From Rhodoferax sp. (GTDB lineage Bacteria > Pseudomonadota > Gammaproteobacteria > Burkholderiales > Burkholderiaceae_C): 64,000 bases of DNA. Each line of letters begins with the position of its first letter. The first letter of the stretch is position 1. Under the pieces are notes generated by a model. The model saw nothing but the letters and a program-made list of their open reading frames with translations. It was not told the DNA's origin and made no database searches. The stretch covers positions 103,221 through 167,220 of the forward strand of contig NZ_JAQTXM010000006.1 in NCBI RefSeq assembly GCF_028688795.1, given 5' to 3'. Position numbers and translations under genes: made by a program. Below, piece after piece: positions 38,093 through 48,570 of this stretch.

Positions 38093-38956
38093 ATGTACAG
38101 GGAACACATTGCAAAAGATGCAGCCGCAGCCACCGATACGCTCATCAAGAGCATCGGCATTCCCTCGCGCCCCGGCACGTTGGTTCAGCTGCAGACCGAA
38201 ATCGCCAGTGACGACTCCGACATTGGATTGATTGCCAACCTGGTGGCCAGTGACGTGGCCCTGACGGTAGCCACCTTGCGGGTTGTCAACTCGCCAGTTT
38301 TTGCCCTCTCACGGTCATGTGAGACGGTGGACAAGGCCATTGCCATGCTGGGTTTGCAGCAGTTGAACGTGATCGTCACCGGCCTAGTGCTGCGCAACGT
38401 ACTTCGCGGAGACGCACAGCAACTGGCGCAGTTTTGGGACGTGTCTGGCAAACGGGCCTACGCCATGTCGCAACTGGCCCGAACTTTGCGGCTGGTCGAT
38501 GTGCCGGTGGCGCAGTCGTTTGGCCTGTTTTGCGATGTCGGTATTCCCCTGCTGATGCAGCGTTTTACAGACTACAAGCAAACCCTGGCCGACTGCCACA
38601 ACGAACGCCAGCGTTGTTTTACCGCGCCAGAACAAGACCGACACCACACCGACCACGCCCTGATTGGCGCCATGATGGCCCGCAGTTGGGGCCTGTCGCC
38701 CACGCTGTGCTTGGCGATTCAACGGCACCACGACTACTCCGCCTTCTCAGACCCGAAGGTGCCAGAGACGGTGTCGCGCCTGATGGCGATGGGCCTGGTG
38801 ACTGAGGCCGCCATCCAGCGTTTTGCTGGGTGCACGGGCAGCGCCGAATGGGACAAGGGCGGCGACCATGCCGCCGGTGCCCTGGTGCTCAATGTGCAAG
38901 ACACCGAGGACTGGATCGACCGCCTGTTTCATGACTTTGCCGCAGGGCTGGCCTGA
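38093..38956 (+). CDS. HDOD-domain signalling protein
   Basis: 287 residues, an HDOD domain through most of the length: IPSRPGTLVQLQTEIASDDS, LVASDVALTVATLRVVNSPV and IAMLGLQQLNVIVTGLVLRN, followed by an HD-like part with RHHTDHALIGAMMARSWGL and IQRHHDYS. HDOD proteins are usually non-enzymatic scaffolds in motility, chemotaxis and c-di-GMP signalling. It sits just before a chemoreceptor (79 bases), which agrees with that. No ribosome-binding site is obvious at the ATG. Confidence 0.88.
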   Translation: MYREHIAKDAAAATDTLIKSIGIPSRPGTLVQLQTEIASDDSDIGLIANLVASDVALTVATLRVVNSPVFALSRSCETVDKAIAMLGLQQLNVIVTGLVLRNVLRGDAQQLAQFWDVSGKRAYAMSQLARTLRLVDVPVAQSFGLFCDVGIPLLMQRFTDYKQTLADCHNERQRCFTAPEQDRHHTDHALIGAMMARSWGLSPTLCLAIQRHHDYSAFSDPKVPETVSRLMAMGLVTEAAIQRFAGCTGSAEWDKGGDHAAGALVLNVQDTEDWIDRLFHDFAAGLA

Positions 38957-39035
38957 TGTCTGCCCGACATGGCACAACCCCGAGTCCGCATGACCATCAC
39001 CGCCTCTTACACCCAACCAAAAAGAGAGATGCCGC

Positions 39036-40832
39036 ATGAAGCTCAATCACCTGAAAATCTCCACCCGCTTGGTCATACTGATCAGCGTTATGTCGGTGAT
39101 GTTAATCAGCATTGGCGGCATTGGCCTGTATGGCATCAGCCAGAGCAACGATGCACTCAAACGGGTGTTCGACGACCGCATGGTGCCCATGGGACAAATT
39201 ACCCAAGTACAGCGCCTGCTGCTGCGCAACCGCCTGGCAATTGCCAATTCCTTGCTTGACCCCAGTCCGGAGGTAATCAAGCAAGACATGGCCCAAATTG
39301 ATGGCAACAACGCTGCCATTGAACGAGCCTGGGGAGCCTACATGGCCACTAGCCTGACTGCGCAAGAAGCCATTCTGGCCAAAAAATTCACAGCCGACCG
39401 CACCCAGTTTGTACAGGAAGGGCTGCTTCCTGCCGTGGCCGCACTGCGGGCCAACAACACAACTGAAGCCCACCGGATGGTGATAGAAAAAATTCGCCCG
39501 CTCTACATCCTGGTGGCAGCCGGCATTGAATCCCTGATGGCACTGCAGCTTAGCGAGGCCAAGCAAGAGTTTGACACTGCCGCCGTGCGCTACAGCAACA
39601 TTCGCTGGCTGGCCATCAGTTCCATTCTGGGCGGTGTACTGCTGGCCGCGCTGTTTGGCGCGGCACTGATTCGCAGCACCTCGCGCGCCCTGCAGCACGC
39701 CGTGGACATCTCCCATGGCATCGCGCAGGGTGACCTCAATCAAACCATCACGCCTGATGGTCGCGATGAAGTCGCCCAGGTGCTCATCGCCTTGTCAGAG
39801 ATGCAGGGCAACTTGGCCCGAGTGGTCTCGAATGTGCGCAGCGGCTCCCAGGGCGTGGCCACAGCCAGCGCGCAAATTGCCTCGGGTAACCACGACCTGA
39901 GCGCCCGCACCGAGCAACAGGCCAGCGCACTGGAAGAAACCGCGGCGTCCATGGAGCAGCTCAATGCCACCGTCAAGCAAAACGCCGAAAACGCGCAGCA
40001 AGCGAACCAACTGGCGCAAGCCGCCAGCAGCACAGCGATGCAAGGCGGCGAAGCGGTGGCTGAGGTGGTGAACACCATGAAACACATCAACGACTCGTCC
40101 AAGCGCATTTTTGACATCATCAGCGTGATCGACGGCATTGCCTTCCAGACCAACATTTTGGCCCTGAATGCCGCCGTGGAAGCCGCCCGTGCAGGTGAAC
40201 AAGGGCGCGGGTTTGCCGTGGTGGCCACCGAGGTGCGTAGCCTGGCCGGGCGCTCAGCCGATGCCGCCAAGGAAATCAAGACACTGATTGGTGCCAGTGT
40301 CGAGCGGGTAGAACAAGGCACCGCATTGGTTGACCGGGCCGGCCTGACCATGGACGAGGTGGTGACCAGCATTCGGCGCGTGACCGACATCATGGGCGAG
40401 ATCAGTTCGGCCAGCCGCGAACAAAGCCAGGGTGTCAGCCAAGTGGGAGATGCGGTGACACAAATGGACCAGGTCACGCAGCAAAATGCCGCGCTGGTGG
40501 AAGAAATGGCGGCCGCCGCCAGCAGCTTGAAAGCCCAGGCGCAAGACCTGGTGCAAACCGTGGCGGTGTTCAAGCTCCGTGCCGGCGATGGACAGCACAG
40601 CCTGGCGCTGCCCACCACGGCGGCGGTGCGGGTGCACCCACCCAAGGTCAGCAATTTCAAGGGGACTGACCGGCGCGCTGTGGGCACACCCAAGGGAGCG
40701 GCTGCGCGCGAACACACCCCTACGCCGAGCCGGCCAGCACCTGCAAAGGCCACCAAACCCGCCCCGTTACCTGCCCCCCAACCTGCAGCAGCAGCCAGTG
40801 GCAGCAATGATGGTGACTGGGAAACGTTTTAA
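39036..40832 (+). CDS. Methyl-accepting chemotaxis protein with CheR-binding tail
   Basis: 598 residues. Membrane segments at about 10-30 and 188-210 flank a 150-residue periplasmic four-helix bundle. HAMP follows at 212-265, then a long signalling domain with the hairpin tip [20 protein letters not shown] and [15 protein letters not shown]. The C-terminus ends in a Pro/Ala-rich linker and DWETF, a variant of the NWETF pentapeptide that tethers CheR/CheB. Its signalling domain is nearly identical at DNA level to the receptor at 41374. Confidence 0.93.
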   Translation: MKLNHLKISTRLVILISVMSVMLISIGGIGLYGISQSNDALKRVFDDRMVPMGQITQVQRLLLRNRLAIANSLLDPSPEVIKQDMAQIDGNNAAIERAWGAYMATSLTAQEAILAKKFTADRTQFVQEGLLPAVAALRANNTTEAHRMVIEKIRPLYILVAAGIESLMALQLSEAKQEFDTAAVRYSNIRWLAISSILGGVLLAALFGAALIRSTSRALQHAVDISHGIAQGDLNQTITPDGRDEVAQVLIALSEMQGNLARVVSNVRSGSQGVATASAQIASGNHDLSARTEQQASALEETAASMEQLNATVKQNAENAQQANQLAQAASSTAMQGGEAVAEVVNTMKHINDSSKRIFDIISVIDGIAFQTNILALNAAVEAARAGEQGRGFAVVATEVRSLAGRSADAAKEIKTLIGASVERVEQGTALVDRAGLTMDEVVTSIRRVTDIMGEISSASREQSQGVSQVGDAVTQMDQVTQQNAALVEEMAAAASSLKAQAQDLVQTVAVFKLRAGDGQHSLALPTTAAVRVHPPKVSNFKGTDRRAVGTPKGAAAREHTPTPSRPAPAKATKPAPLPAPQPAAAASGSNDGDWETF

Positions 40833-40889
40833 ACACCAAAACATAGTCAACCATCGGCTTGCCCCATTTTTAACCACCAGGAGTCCTTT

Positions 40890-41342
40890 ATGAACAAACG
40901 CAGTTACCTCAAATATTTCTCGGTCCTTGCCTTGAGCATTGGACTCGCGGCGCCCGTGCTGGCGTCAGAAACACCGGCCACACTCAAAGGCGCCACGTTA
41001 GTCAGTGCTGCCGAAGTCAACAAGCTGTTGGGCAGCGGCGTGCCAGTCATTGATACCCGCGTGGCTGCCGAATACGCTGAAAAAACCATCAAGGGTGGCA
41101 AGAGCGTTCCCTACAAGGAAAAGAGCGCCAAAGACGCCAACTTTGATGCATCTCAAGACCAATTTGACCTGAGCAAACTCCCCGCAGACAAAGCAGCACC
41201 CATCGTTTTCTTTTGCAACTCAGGCGAATGCTGGAAGAGCTACAAGGCATCAGTGGTTGCCATGAAAGCTGGCTATACCAAGGTCAACTGGTTCCGTGGC
41301 GGTGTTCCTGAATGGTTGAAAGCGGGTTTACCCACCCAATAA
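40890..41342 (+). CDS. Periplasmic rhodanese-like protein
   Basis: 150 residues. A signal peptide (1-26, [17 protein letters not shown]) precedes a single rhodanese domain: [20 protein letters not shown], and the active loop [15 protein letters not shown] with the catalytic Cys. Periplasmic rhodaneses take part in sulfur or thiol transfer; the substrate is not known. It is placed between two near-twin chemoreceptors with short gaps (57 and 31 bases), so all three may be one transcript. Confidence 0.87.
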   Translation: MNKRSYLKYFSVLALSIGLAAPVLASETPATLKGATLVSAAEVNKLLGSGVPVIDTRVAAEYAEKTIKGGKSVPYKEKSAKDANFDASQDQFDLSKLPADKAAPIVFFCNSGECWKSYKASVVAMKAGYTKVNWFRGGVPEWLKAGLPTQ

Positions 41343-41373
41343 TCATTCAATCAACTGCCAGGGAGGCATTGTT

Positions 41374-43131
41374 GTGGGCATTCAACTAACAATAAAAAAC
41401 CGCTTGTGGATGCTCTCAGCGTTCGCCATGCTAGGAGTGGCCACACTGGCGGCCGTCATTTTCATGGCGAATCGCATCAGTGCAAACGCACTGCAAAACC
41501 TCTACGAAGACAACACCCTGTCAATTGTCCGTATCCAGAAAATAGAAAGCACACTTCTGGATGTGCGTTTTCGGGTTGCAGGCGTGTTACTTGAGCAATT
41601 GCCGGTTCAAGGGTCGCTGAACCACCTCAAAGAAGCACGTGCAACGCTGGCAACAGAATCAAAAACAGCCATGCCAGTGTTCGCTAAAGTTTTTGTCAAT
41701 GCCGACAGCGCTGCTTCTGTCCAGGCTTTGCAATCAAACTGGCCTCAGGTTGATGAGTTGCTGGGCAAGCTGGACAAGGCCTACACCAACAAAGACAACG
41801 CGGCGCTGGCAACCGTACTTGAAGACGACTGGCCTGTGTTGCACAAAAATGTCATCAAGCATCTGCAGGTGCTGGTGCCTGCATCCAGGGACATGGCTGA
41901 AAAGGCCTATGTCAAGAACAGCCAACACATTCACAACTGGTCGCTGGCCGGCCAGGTTTTGGGGGTGTTGGGCTTGTTGCTTGTGCTGCTGGTTGCTTTC
42001 CTGACCGCCCGAGCCGTCATCCGTCCCATCGCCCTGGCCCAGACCGCATTGGTAAAAATGGCTGCGGGGGAACTCGGCGACCCGATTGACCCTGGCCCGC
42101 CTGACGAGATGGGTGTGCTGATGCGCGACCTGGAAGCCTTGCGCGTGAGCCTGGTGAAGGTCGTCAGCCACGTGCGCCAGGGCTCCGAAAGCGTTGCCAC
42201 CGCCAGCGCCGAAATCGCCCAAGGCAATCAGGACCTTAGCAACCGCACCGAATCCCAGGCAAGCGCGCTGGAGCAAACCGCTGCCAGCATGGAAGAACTC
42301 TCAAGCACCGTCAAACAAAACGCCGACAACGCCCGCCAAGCCAACCAGTTGGCCATGAGCGCCAGCACGGTGGCCATTCAGGGTGGCGAAGTGGTGGCCC
42401 AGGTGGTCGACACCATGAAGGGCATCGTTGATGCCAGCCGCAAGATCAGCGACATCATCAGTGTGATTGACGGCATTGCGTTCCAGACCAACATTCTGGC
42501 GCTGAACGCCGCAGTAGAAGCCGCCCGTGCCGGTGAGCAGGGCCGTGGTTTTGCCGTGGTGGCCTCGGAAGTTCGGTCACTGGCCGGGCGCAGCGCTGAT
42601 GCAGCCAAAGAAATCAAGACCCTGATCAACGCCAGCGTTGAACGCGTTGAAAAAGGCACCGCGCTGGTCGACCAGGCCGGCACCACCATGCAGGAGGTGG
42701 TCAGCAGCATCCGCCGCGTGACCGACCTCATGGGCGAGATCAGTGCTGCCAGCAACGAGCAAAGCCAGGGTGTCAGCCAGGTGGGGGATGCGGTCACACA
42801 AATGGACCAGGTCACGCAGCAAAACGCTGCCTTGGTGGAAGAAATGGCGGCGGCCGCCAGCAGCCTGAAAGCCCAAGCGCAAGACCTGGTGCAAACCGTG
42901 GCGGTGTTCAAGCTCGGCGGCAATGACAAGCAACGCAGCGCGGCGCGCCCCGAGTTTGCCCGCAATCCGGTGGCGGTTCGCGCCAGCAACGCAGCGCCAG
43001 CCCCTTACACAAGCGCGGAGCGACGTTCATTGGCGTCGCCGCTAAGACAAGTGGCACGCCCGGAGGCTCTCAAATTGGCGCCTCAAGTCGCCGCAGCTTC
43101 AGGTCAGGACGGAAATTTTGAGTCTTTTTGA
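41374..43131 (+). CDS. Methyl-accepting chemotaxis protein, paralogue of 39036
   Basis: 585 residues from a GTG start with GGGAGG 7 bases upstream. Membrane helices at about 11-31 and 190-212 flank a four-helix periplasmic domain that differs from the first receptor. HAMP follows, then the standard signalling hairpin ([20 protein letters not shown]). It ends NFESF, a changed form of the CheR-binding WETF tail. The TGA stop overlaps dispersed repeat R5. Confidence 0.93.
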   Translation: MGIQLTIKNRLWMLSAFAMLGVATLAAVIFMANRISANALQNLYEDNTLSIVRIQKIESTLLDVRFRVAGVLLEQLPVQGSLNHLKEARATLATESKTAMPVFAKVFVNADSAASVQALQSNWPQVDELLGKLDKAYTNKDNAALATVLEDDWPVLHKNVIKHLQVLVPASRDMAEKAYVKNSQHIHNWSLAGQVLGVLGLLLVLLVAFLTARAVIRPIALAQTALVKMAAGELGDPIDPGPPDEMGVLMRDLEALRVSLVKVVSHVRQGSESVATASAEIAQGNQDLSNRTESQASALEQTAASMEELSSTVKQNADNARQANQLAMSASTVAIQGGEVVAQVVDTMKGIVDASRKISDIISVIDGIAFQTNILALNAAVEAARAGEQGRGFAVVASEVRSLAGRSADAAKEIKTLINASVERVEKGTALVDQAGTTMQEVVSSIRRVTDLMGEISAASNEQSQGVSQVGDAVTQMDQVTQQNAALVEEMAAAASSLKAQAQDLVQTVAVFKLGGNDKQRSAARPEFARNPVAVRASNAAPAPYTSAERRSLASPLRQVARPEALKLAPQVAAASGQDGNFESF

Positions 43132-43182
43132 CCTCTAGCCCTTTTATTACTTGCGCAAGCAGCTATTAAATAAATAGCATTT
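43127..43182 (-). repeat. Dispersed repeat copy R5 (after the second chemoreceptor)
   Basis: Minus-sense core AATAGCTGCTTGCGCAAG, then AAAAGGGCTAGAGG. The TGA stop of the preceding gene is part of TTTTGACCTCTAG at its edge. It occupies much of the 99-base gap before the Aer-like gene. Confidence 0.85.
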
Positions 43183-43230
43183 CATCCACTGGCCATCTGC
43201 GCCATCTAATGCATCCACCGGAGTTTACCC

Positions 43231-44778
43231 ATGCGAACCAACTCGCCCGTTACCCAAAACGAGTACCAGTTTCCGGGCGCCGAGACACTGCTGTCCACCA
43301 CCGACCTGGACAGCAGCATCATGTACGCCAATGCCGCGTTCATCCGCACCAGCGGCTTCGCGTCTGAGCAATTGATGGGCCAGCCGCACAACATGGTGCG
43401 CCACCCTGACATGCCAACGGAAGCCTTTACCGACATGTGGCGCAGCCTGAAGGCCGGCCAGTCGTGGCGCGCATTGGTCAAAAACCGGCGCCAAGACGGC
43501 GACCATTACTGGGTGGTGGCCAATGCCGCGCCAATGCGCCGCAACGGTCAGGTGACCGGCTATTTGTCGGTGCGCACCAAACCAGCGCGTGCCGAGGTGG
43601 ATGCCACCGAGAAACTCTATGCACGCTTCAAGCAAGGCCTTGCCAACGGCTTGGCCTTTGACCGGGGGCTGGTGGTGCGCACCGGCCTGTTGCGCTGGAC
43701 CAGTGCCACGCAACTGCTGCCCACGGCCTGGCGCGTGCGCCTGCCCCTGGTGGGCGTGGGTGTGGCAGCCGGGGTGGCGTTGGCCTTGTCAGGTTTGAGC
43801 GGTGGTACGTTGGCGGGCGTTGGTGCAGCCTTGGCAACCAGTTTGCTGCTGGCCGACTGGGCCATTGAAGCACACATCACCCAGCCCATTCGTCAAATTC
43901 TGGGCGCCGCCCAACAAGTGGCCACGGGTGAAGCTGCGCCAGACCTGAATATGAACCGCTGTGACGACATTGGCCTGATTGCCCGATCCATCACCCAGGC
44001 CGGGCTGAACCTGCACTCACTGGTGGCCGACGTGTACGAACAAGCGGCTGGTGTGCAAGTGGCCAGCCAGCAAATTGCGGCCGCTACCAATGATTTGTCC
44101 AGCCGCACCGAGCAGGCGGCCTCCAACCTGGAGCAGACGGCCGCCGCCATGGAGCAGCAAACCGCCTCGGTGAAACAAAATTCAGACACCGCGCAGCAGG
44201 CCAGCCGACTCACCCTGGGTGCCACACAGGTGGCCGAAAAGGGTGGCCATGCCATGGCCAACGTGGCAGCCACCATGGGTTTGATCACGGCGTCGAGCCG
44301 CAAGATTGCCGACATCATTCAAGTCATTGACGGCATTGCCTTTCAAACCAACATTCTGGCGCTCAACGCGGCCGTGGAGGCCGCACGCGCCGGCGAACAA
44401 GGCCGAGGGTTTGCTGTGGTGGCAACCGAAGTGCGCTCGCTTGCCGGGCGTTCGGCCTCGGCTGCCAAAGAAATCAAGCTGCTGATCGATGACTCGGTGA
44501 GCAAGGTGGAAAGCGGCTCGCGCCTGGTGGCCGATGCTGGCCAGACCATGAACGAGGTGGTAGCCCAAGTCAAGCGCGTCAATGACCTGATGAACGAGAT
44601 CACCGTGGCCTCGCAAGAGCAATCTCTGGGTATTTCACAAGTGGGCATGGCGGTGGCGCAGCTCGACCAGATGACGCAGCAAAACGCCGCCATGGTGGAG
44701 CAAAGCAGCGCAGCCGCCACCAGCATGGGCGACCAGGCGCAGCGTCTGGTGGACGCGGTGCAGGTGTTTTCCGTCTGA
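43231..44778 (+). CDS. Aer-like PAS chemoreceptor (energy/redox taxis)
   Basis: 515 residues. N-terminal PAS domain of the Aer type (about 20-120: [32 protein letters not shown]). One or two membrane segments lie at about 170-210. Signalling domain follows with [20 protein letters not shown] and [20 protein letters not shown]. It ends VQVFSV without a CheR-binding tail, as in Aer receptors. The PAS probably binds FAD and reports redox state or oxygen, an inference from family. Confidence 0.92.
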   Translation: MRTNSPVTQNEYQFPGAETLLSTTDLDSSIMYANAAFIRTSGFASEQLMGQPHNMVRHPDMPTEAFTDMWRSLKAGQSWRALVKNRRQDGDHYWVVANAAPMRRNGQVTGYLSVRTKPARAEVDATEKLYARFKQGLANGLAFDRGLVVRTGLLRWTSATQLLPTAWRVRLPLVGVGVAAGVALALSGLSGGTLAGVGAALATSLLLADWAIEAHITQPIRQILGAAQQVATGEAAPDLNMNRCDDIGLIARSITQAGLNLHSLVADVYEQAAGVQVASQQIAAATNDLSSRTEQAASNLEQTAAAMEQQTASVKQNSDTAQQASRLTLGATQVAEKGGHAMANVAATMGLITASSRKIADIIQVIDGIAFQTNILALNAAVEAARAGEQGRGFAVVATEVRSLAGRSASAAKEIKLLIDDSVSKVESGSRLVADAGQTMNEVVAQVKRVNDLMNEITVASQEQSLGISQVGMAVAQLDQMTQQNAAMVEQSSAAATSMGDQAQRLVDAVQVFSV

Positions 44779-44811
44779 CCCGTGCGCCAAAACCACAAAC
44801 GACAAACTGCC

Positions 44812-45006
44812 ATGAACAGCCAAACACCCCAGCCGCAGCCGGAATGGACGGTTGAGCAATTGATTACCGCACTTAACCACATGCGCGACGCATGGACGCG
44901 GGCCGCCCTGGACCTGAGAGACATCCAGTTTGGCCTGGACACCGCACAACGCAGGGAAGCCATTGCGCACGCCAATGAGTTGATGAACAAGGTCAAGCCT
45001 CGCTGA
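44812..45006 (+). CDS. Small protein of unknown function
   Basis: 64 residues, no signal or membrane segment, starting MNSQTPQPQPEWTVEQLITA; two helices are likely (EQLITALNHMRDAW and AQRREAIAHANELMNKV). It lies between the Aer-like receptor (33 bases) and the GGDEF-EAL gene (27 bases) on the same strand. A GTG at 44782 is an alternative start; neither has a clear ribosome-binding site. I recognise no family, and a real product is likely but unproven. Confidence 0.55.
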   Translation: MNSQTPQPQPEWTVEQLITALNHMRDAWTRAALDLRDIQFGLDTAQRREAIAHANELMNKVKPR

Positions 45007-45033
45007 AGCATTCAGCCCCACAACACAACGCCA

Positions 45034-47556
45034 ATGAAACCGGATCAATTCAACGCTGCTGAAATGCACACGCACCCTTACCAAAGCGCTTTCGGTTTGG
45101 GGTTGCTGGGTCTGGCCGTGCCCCTGCTGTGGTGGGTGTCCCATTCAGTACAACCGGCGGAGCTGAACAGCAATGGCTTTTTGTTTTTCCACACGGCGGT
45201 TGAAGTCTTTGCCATTGTCGTGGCCATGCTGATCTTTTTTACCGGTTACCGCGCTATTTTGTCGATCCGAAAGAATGCCGTGGTGCTGCTTGGCATTTTG
45301 TTTTTAGGTGTCGGCGTGCTGGATTTTTTGCACCTGATGAGTTACGCGGGCATGCCCGATGCCATCAGCCCCAACAGTCCGCATAAATCCATCTTTTTCT
45401 GGCTGGCGGCGCGCCTGCTGGGTGCGGGTGCACTGCTGCTGTACGTCTGGCTGGGTGTGGTCTCAGAGGTCAGCACCTGGCGCAAGCGCTTTGCGCTGGC
45501 ATTGATGCTGGGGGTGGTTGGCTTGCTGGCTGCCATTGGGCTGCGGTGGCCGCAGCAAGTGCCGGCACTGTTTGTGGCGGGGGTGGGCCTGACGCCGCTC
45601 AAAATTGGCCTGGAATGGCTGATCATTACCATCCATTTGGTCACCATTGGAGTGCTGTGGCAGCGCCACCAAGTCCTGCAGCGTGAGTGTGTCATGGCAC
45701 TGGTGTTTGCCGCCGGCTTGTCGGCCGTGTCAGAGTTGTTTTTCACCATGCTCGGCATCAATGACAAAGACGCAGCCAATGCCATCGGGCACATCTACAA
45801 GGTGGCGGCCTATCTGTATTTGTTGCACGCCACCTTCAACGAGGCCCTGCAACGCCCTTTGCTGCGCCTGGAAGTGCAGCATTTGCGCGAAAAGCTGATT
45901 TTGAGTGCGGCGCCAGATGGCGTTTTGTGGGTGGACAGCCACGGCAAAATCCTGCTGGCCAACCCGGCCATGGAAACCCTGTCAGGCTACACCCCGCAAG
46001 AACTGGTGGGTGAAAGTGTTGACATCTTTTTGCCCGAACATCTGCGCGCACGCCACGGACAGGCGATGCGGGCGCATTTCACGGCACCACACCCCAGGGC
46101 CATGGGCTTGATGGATTTGAAGCTGATGCGCCGCAATGGCCAAATGCTGCCGGTGGATATTTCTCTCGGGCACTGGGAAGACGAAGGCACGCCCTATGCC
46201 ATCGCCTATATTCGCGACCTCACTGAACGCAAGCAGTTTGAAGACTCGCTGAAACACCAGGCCACCCACGACGAGCTCACCGGCCTGCCCAACCGCTGGC
46301 TGTTTCGCCTGCAACTGGACCAGGCGCTGGCACGCGCTGCACGCTCAGGCCTGCATGTGGCGGTGTTGTTCATTGACCTGGACTATTTCAAGACCATCAA
46401 CGACAGTTTTGGCCACAGCACGGGCGACATGTTGCTGGTGCAAGCCAGTGTGCGCATGCGCAGCGTGCTGCGCGAACACGACACGCTGGCGCGCATGGGC
46501 GGCGATGAGTTTGCCGTGCTGCTGGCCGACCTGGCCACACCTGAGGAGGCCATTGGTGTCGTCAACAAATTGCTGACCGCCCTGCAGACGGCCTATTTTC
46601 TAAAAGGCCAAGACGTGTATTCAGGTGCCAGTGTGGGGCTGGCGTTTTACCCGATTGATGCAAAAACCAGTGAAACCCTGCTGCGCTACGCCGACATGGC
46701 CATGTACCAGGCCAAGGACAATGGCCGCGGCACCTTCGCCTTTTACTCCAAGGGCATGGACCGTTTGGCGCGTGACAACCTGCAACTGCATACCCACCTG
46801 AAGGAGGCCATGGCGTGCAACGGTCTGGCGCTGCATTACCAGCCACAAGTGGATGTTGAAACCGGCGCCATTGTGGGGGCAGAGGCCTTGTTGCGCTGGT
46901 TTGACCCGGTGTTGGGCCACGTTTCACCCGCGCGCTTTATTCCGGTGGCAGAAGCGACTGGCCTGATCTTGCCGCTGTCTGAATGGGTGCTTGAAACGGC
47001 TTGCCAGCAGATTGCTGCATGGACACAAGCGGGCACCCCTTTGCGGGTGGCGGTGAATTTTTCGGCGCAGCAGTTTCGCCAGCGCGATTTACCCGAACAA
47101 GTGCGCCAGGTGCTGGCACGCACCGGAGCACGGGCGCAGTGGCTGACCATCGAAATCACCGAATCCATCGCCATGACACACCCTGAAGAGGCTCGCAAAC
47201 AGCTTGAAGCATTGGTGGCCATGGGCTGCCGCGTGGCGCTGGACGACTTTGGCACCGGTTATTCGTCTCTGGCCTACCTCAAGGCGCTACCGATTCACAA
47301 CCTCAAAATCGACAAGAGTTTCATGGACGGCATTCCGGACGACGCCAGTGACGTGGCCATTTCGCGCGCCATCATTGGGCTGGCCAAAAGCCTGGGCATG
47401 ACGCTGATTGCCGAAGGGGTGGAAACCGATGCACAACTGGCCTTTTTGCGTCTATACGACTGCGACACCTACCAGGGCTGGCTGTTTGCCAAGGCCATGC
47501 CAGCGGCGGATTTAAGCGCCATGCTGGATGCTGAACAAAACTTGCTGACAAGTTAA
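45034..47556 (+). CDS. MASE3-PAS-GGDEF-EAL cyclic di-GMP enzyme
   Basis: 840 residues. Seven or eight membrane segments in the first 270 residues form a MASE3-like sensor (GVGVLDFLHLMSYAGMPD). PAS at about 285-400, GGDEF at 405-570 with MGGDEFAVLL and the RxxD inhibitory site REHD just before, EAL at 580-835 with AEALLRWFDP, NFSAQQFRQ, EITES and DDFGTGYSSLAYL. Both catalytic sets are intact, so it could make and break c-di-GMP; which dominates cannot be read. Confidence 0.93.
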   Translation: MKPDQFNAAEMHTHPYQSAFGLGLLGLAVPLLWWVSHSVQPAELNSNGFLFFHTAVEVFAIVVAMLIFFTGYRAILSIRKNAVVLLGILFLGVGVLDFLHLMSYAGMPDAISPNSPHKSIFFWLAARLLGAGALLLYVWLGVVSEVSTWRKRFALALMLGVVGLLAAIGLRWPQQVPALFVAGVGLTPLKIGLEWLIITIHLVTIGVLWQRHQVLQRECVMALVFAAGLSAVSELFFTMLGINDKDAANAIGHIYKVAAYLYLLHATFNEALQRPLLRLEVQHLREKLILSAAPDGVLWVDSHGKILLANPAMETLSGYTPQELVGESVDIFLPEHLRARHGQAMRAHFTAPHPRAMGLMDLKLMRRNGQMLPVDISLGHWEDEGTPYAIAYIRDLTERKQFEDSLKHQATHDELTGLPNRWLFRLQLDQALARAARSGLHVAVLFIDLDYFKTINDSFGHSTGDMLLVQASVRMRSVLREHDTLARMGGDEFAVLLADLATPEEAIGVVNKLLTALQTAYFLKGQDVYSGASVGLAFYPIDAKTSETLLRYADMAMYQAKDNGRGTFAFYSKGMDRLARDNLQLHTHLKEAMACNGLALHYQPQVDVETGAIVGAEALLRWFDPVLGHVSPARFIPVAEATGLILPLSEWVLETACQQIAAWTQAGTPLRVAVNFSAQQFRQRDLPEQVRQVLARTGARAQWLTIEITESIAMTHPEEARKQLEALVAMGCRVALDDFGTGYSSLAYLKALPIHNLKIDKSFMDGIPDDASDVAISRAIIGLAKSLGMTLIAEGVETDAQLAFLRLYDCDTYQGWLFAKAMPAADLSAMLDAEQNLLTS

Positions 47557-47611
47557 GCAAGCGGGTGCCCTGCCATCGGCCATAAACTCCGAGGCTTTTA
47601 AGGCAGCCACC

Positions 47612-48532
47612 ATGAACCCCAACATTTCCCTGATCGGCGCCCCCACTGACATTGGCGCGGGTAGCCGCGGTGCCAGCATGGGCCCGGAAGCCCTGCGTGT
47701 GGCCAACATCTTGCCGGTGCTTGAGCGCCTTGGCCTTGACGTGCAAGACCTTGGCAACCTGAGCGGCCCACGCAACCCATGGCTGGCGCCGGTAGACGGC
47801 TACCGGCACCTGGCCGAAGTGGCCGCCTGGAACCAGACCGTGCATGACGCGGTGTACGCCGAACTGCAGCAAAACCGCCTGCCCATCTTGCTGGGCGGCG
47901 ACCATTGCCTGGGGCTGGGGTCGATCAGCGCGGTGGCGCGCCACTGCCGCAACATGGGCAAAAAACTGCGCATCTTGTGGCTTGATGCCCATGCAGATTT
48001 CAATACCAGCGCGCTCACCCCCAGCGGCAACATCCACGGCATGCCGGTGGCCTGCCTGTGTGGTTATGGGCCAGAAGTGCTCACGTGCATTGGTGGCCAG
48101 GTGCCCGCCATTGATGCCAAATGGGTTCGCCAGATCGGTATTCGCAGCGTCGACGAAGGCGAAAAACGGCTGGTGCACCAAGCCGGGCTGGAAGTGTTTG
48201 ACATGCGTTACATCGACGAAATGGGCATGCGCGCCGCTATGGAGCTGGCGCTGGCGCTGGTAGACGCCAACACCCATTTGCATGTTAGCTTTGACGTGGA
48301 TTTTCTCGACCCCGACATTGCGCCTGGCGTGGGCACCACGGTGCGCGGCGGCCCCACTTACCGTGAGGCGCAGCTGTGTATGGAAATGATTGCCGACACC
48401 GGCCGGCTGGCCTCACTTGATGTGATGGAGCTCAACCCGGCGTTTGATGTGCGCAACCGCACGGCGGAAGTGGCGGTTGACCTGATTGAGTCGCTGTTTG
48501 GCAAAAGCACGCTGATGCGCAAGAGCAGCTGA
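47612..48532 (+). CDS. rocF: Arginase
   Basis: 306 residues, normal length. Manganese-binding motifs: LLGGDHCLGLGS (95-104 region), LWLDAHADFNT (about 125) and SFDVDFLDPDIAPG (about 228), plus the closing LASLDVMELNPAFD. It splits arginine to ornithine and urea. It starts 55 bases after the GGDEF-EAL gene. Some ureohydrolases with this fold have other substrates, but SGNIHGMP after DAHADFNT favours arginase. A bidirectional terminator follows. Confidence 0.9.
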   Translation: MNPNISLIGAPTDIGAGSRGASMGPEALRVANILPVLERLGLDVQDLGNLSGPRNPWLAPVDGYRHLAEVAAWNQTVHDAVYAELQQNRLPILLGGDHCLGLGSISAVARHCRNMGKKLRILWLDAHADFNTSALTPSGNIHGMPVACLCGYGPEVLTCIGGQVPAIDAKWVRQIGIRSVDEGEKRLVHQAGLEVFDMRYIDEMGMRAAMELALALVDANTHLHVSFDVDFLDPDIAPGVGTTVRGGPTYREAQLCMEMIADTGRLASLDVMELNPAFDVRNRTAEVAVDLIESLFGKSTLMRKSS

Positions 48533-48538
48533 AAAGCC

Positions 48539-48561
48539 GCCCGCTGTCACCCACAGCGGGC
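48539..48561. terminator. Bidirectional terminator between rocF and a chemoreceptor
   Basis: A perfect 9-bp stem GCCCGCTGT (48539-48547) and ACAGCGGGC (48553-48561) with a 5-base loop between two convergent genes. In the minus sense TTTTC follows shortly after, in the plus sense no good T-run. Confidence 0.7.
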
Positions 48562-48570
48562 GCTGTGCTT

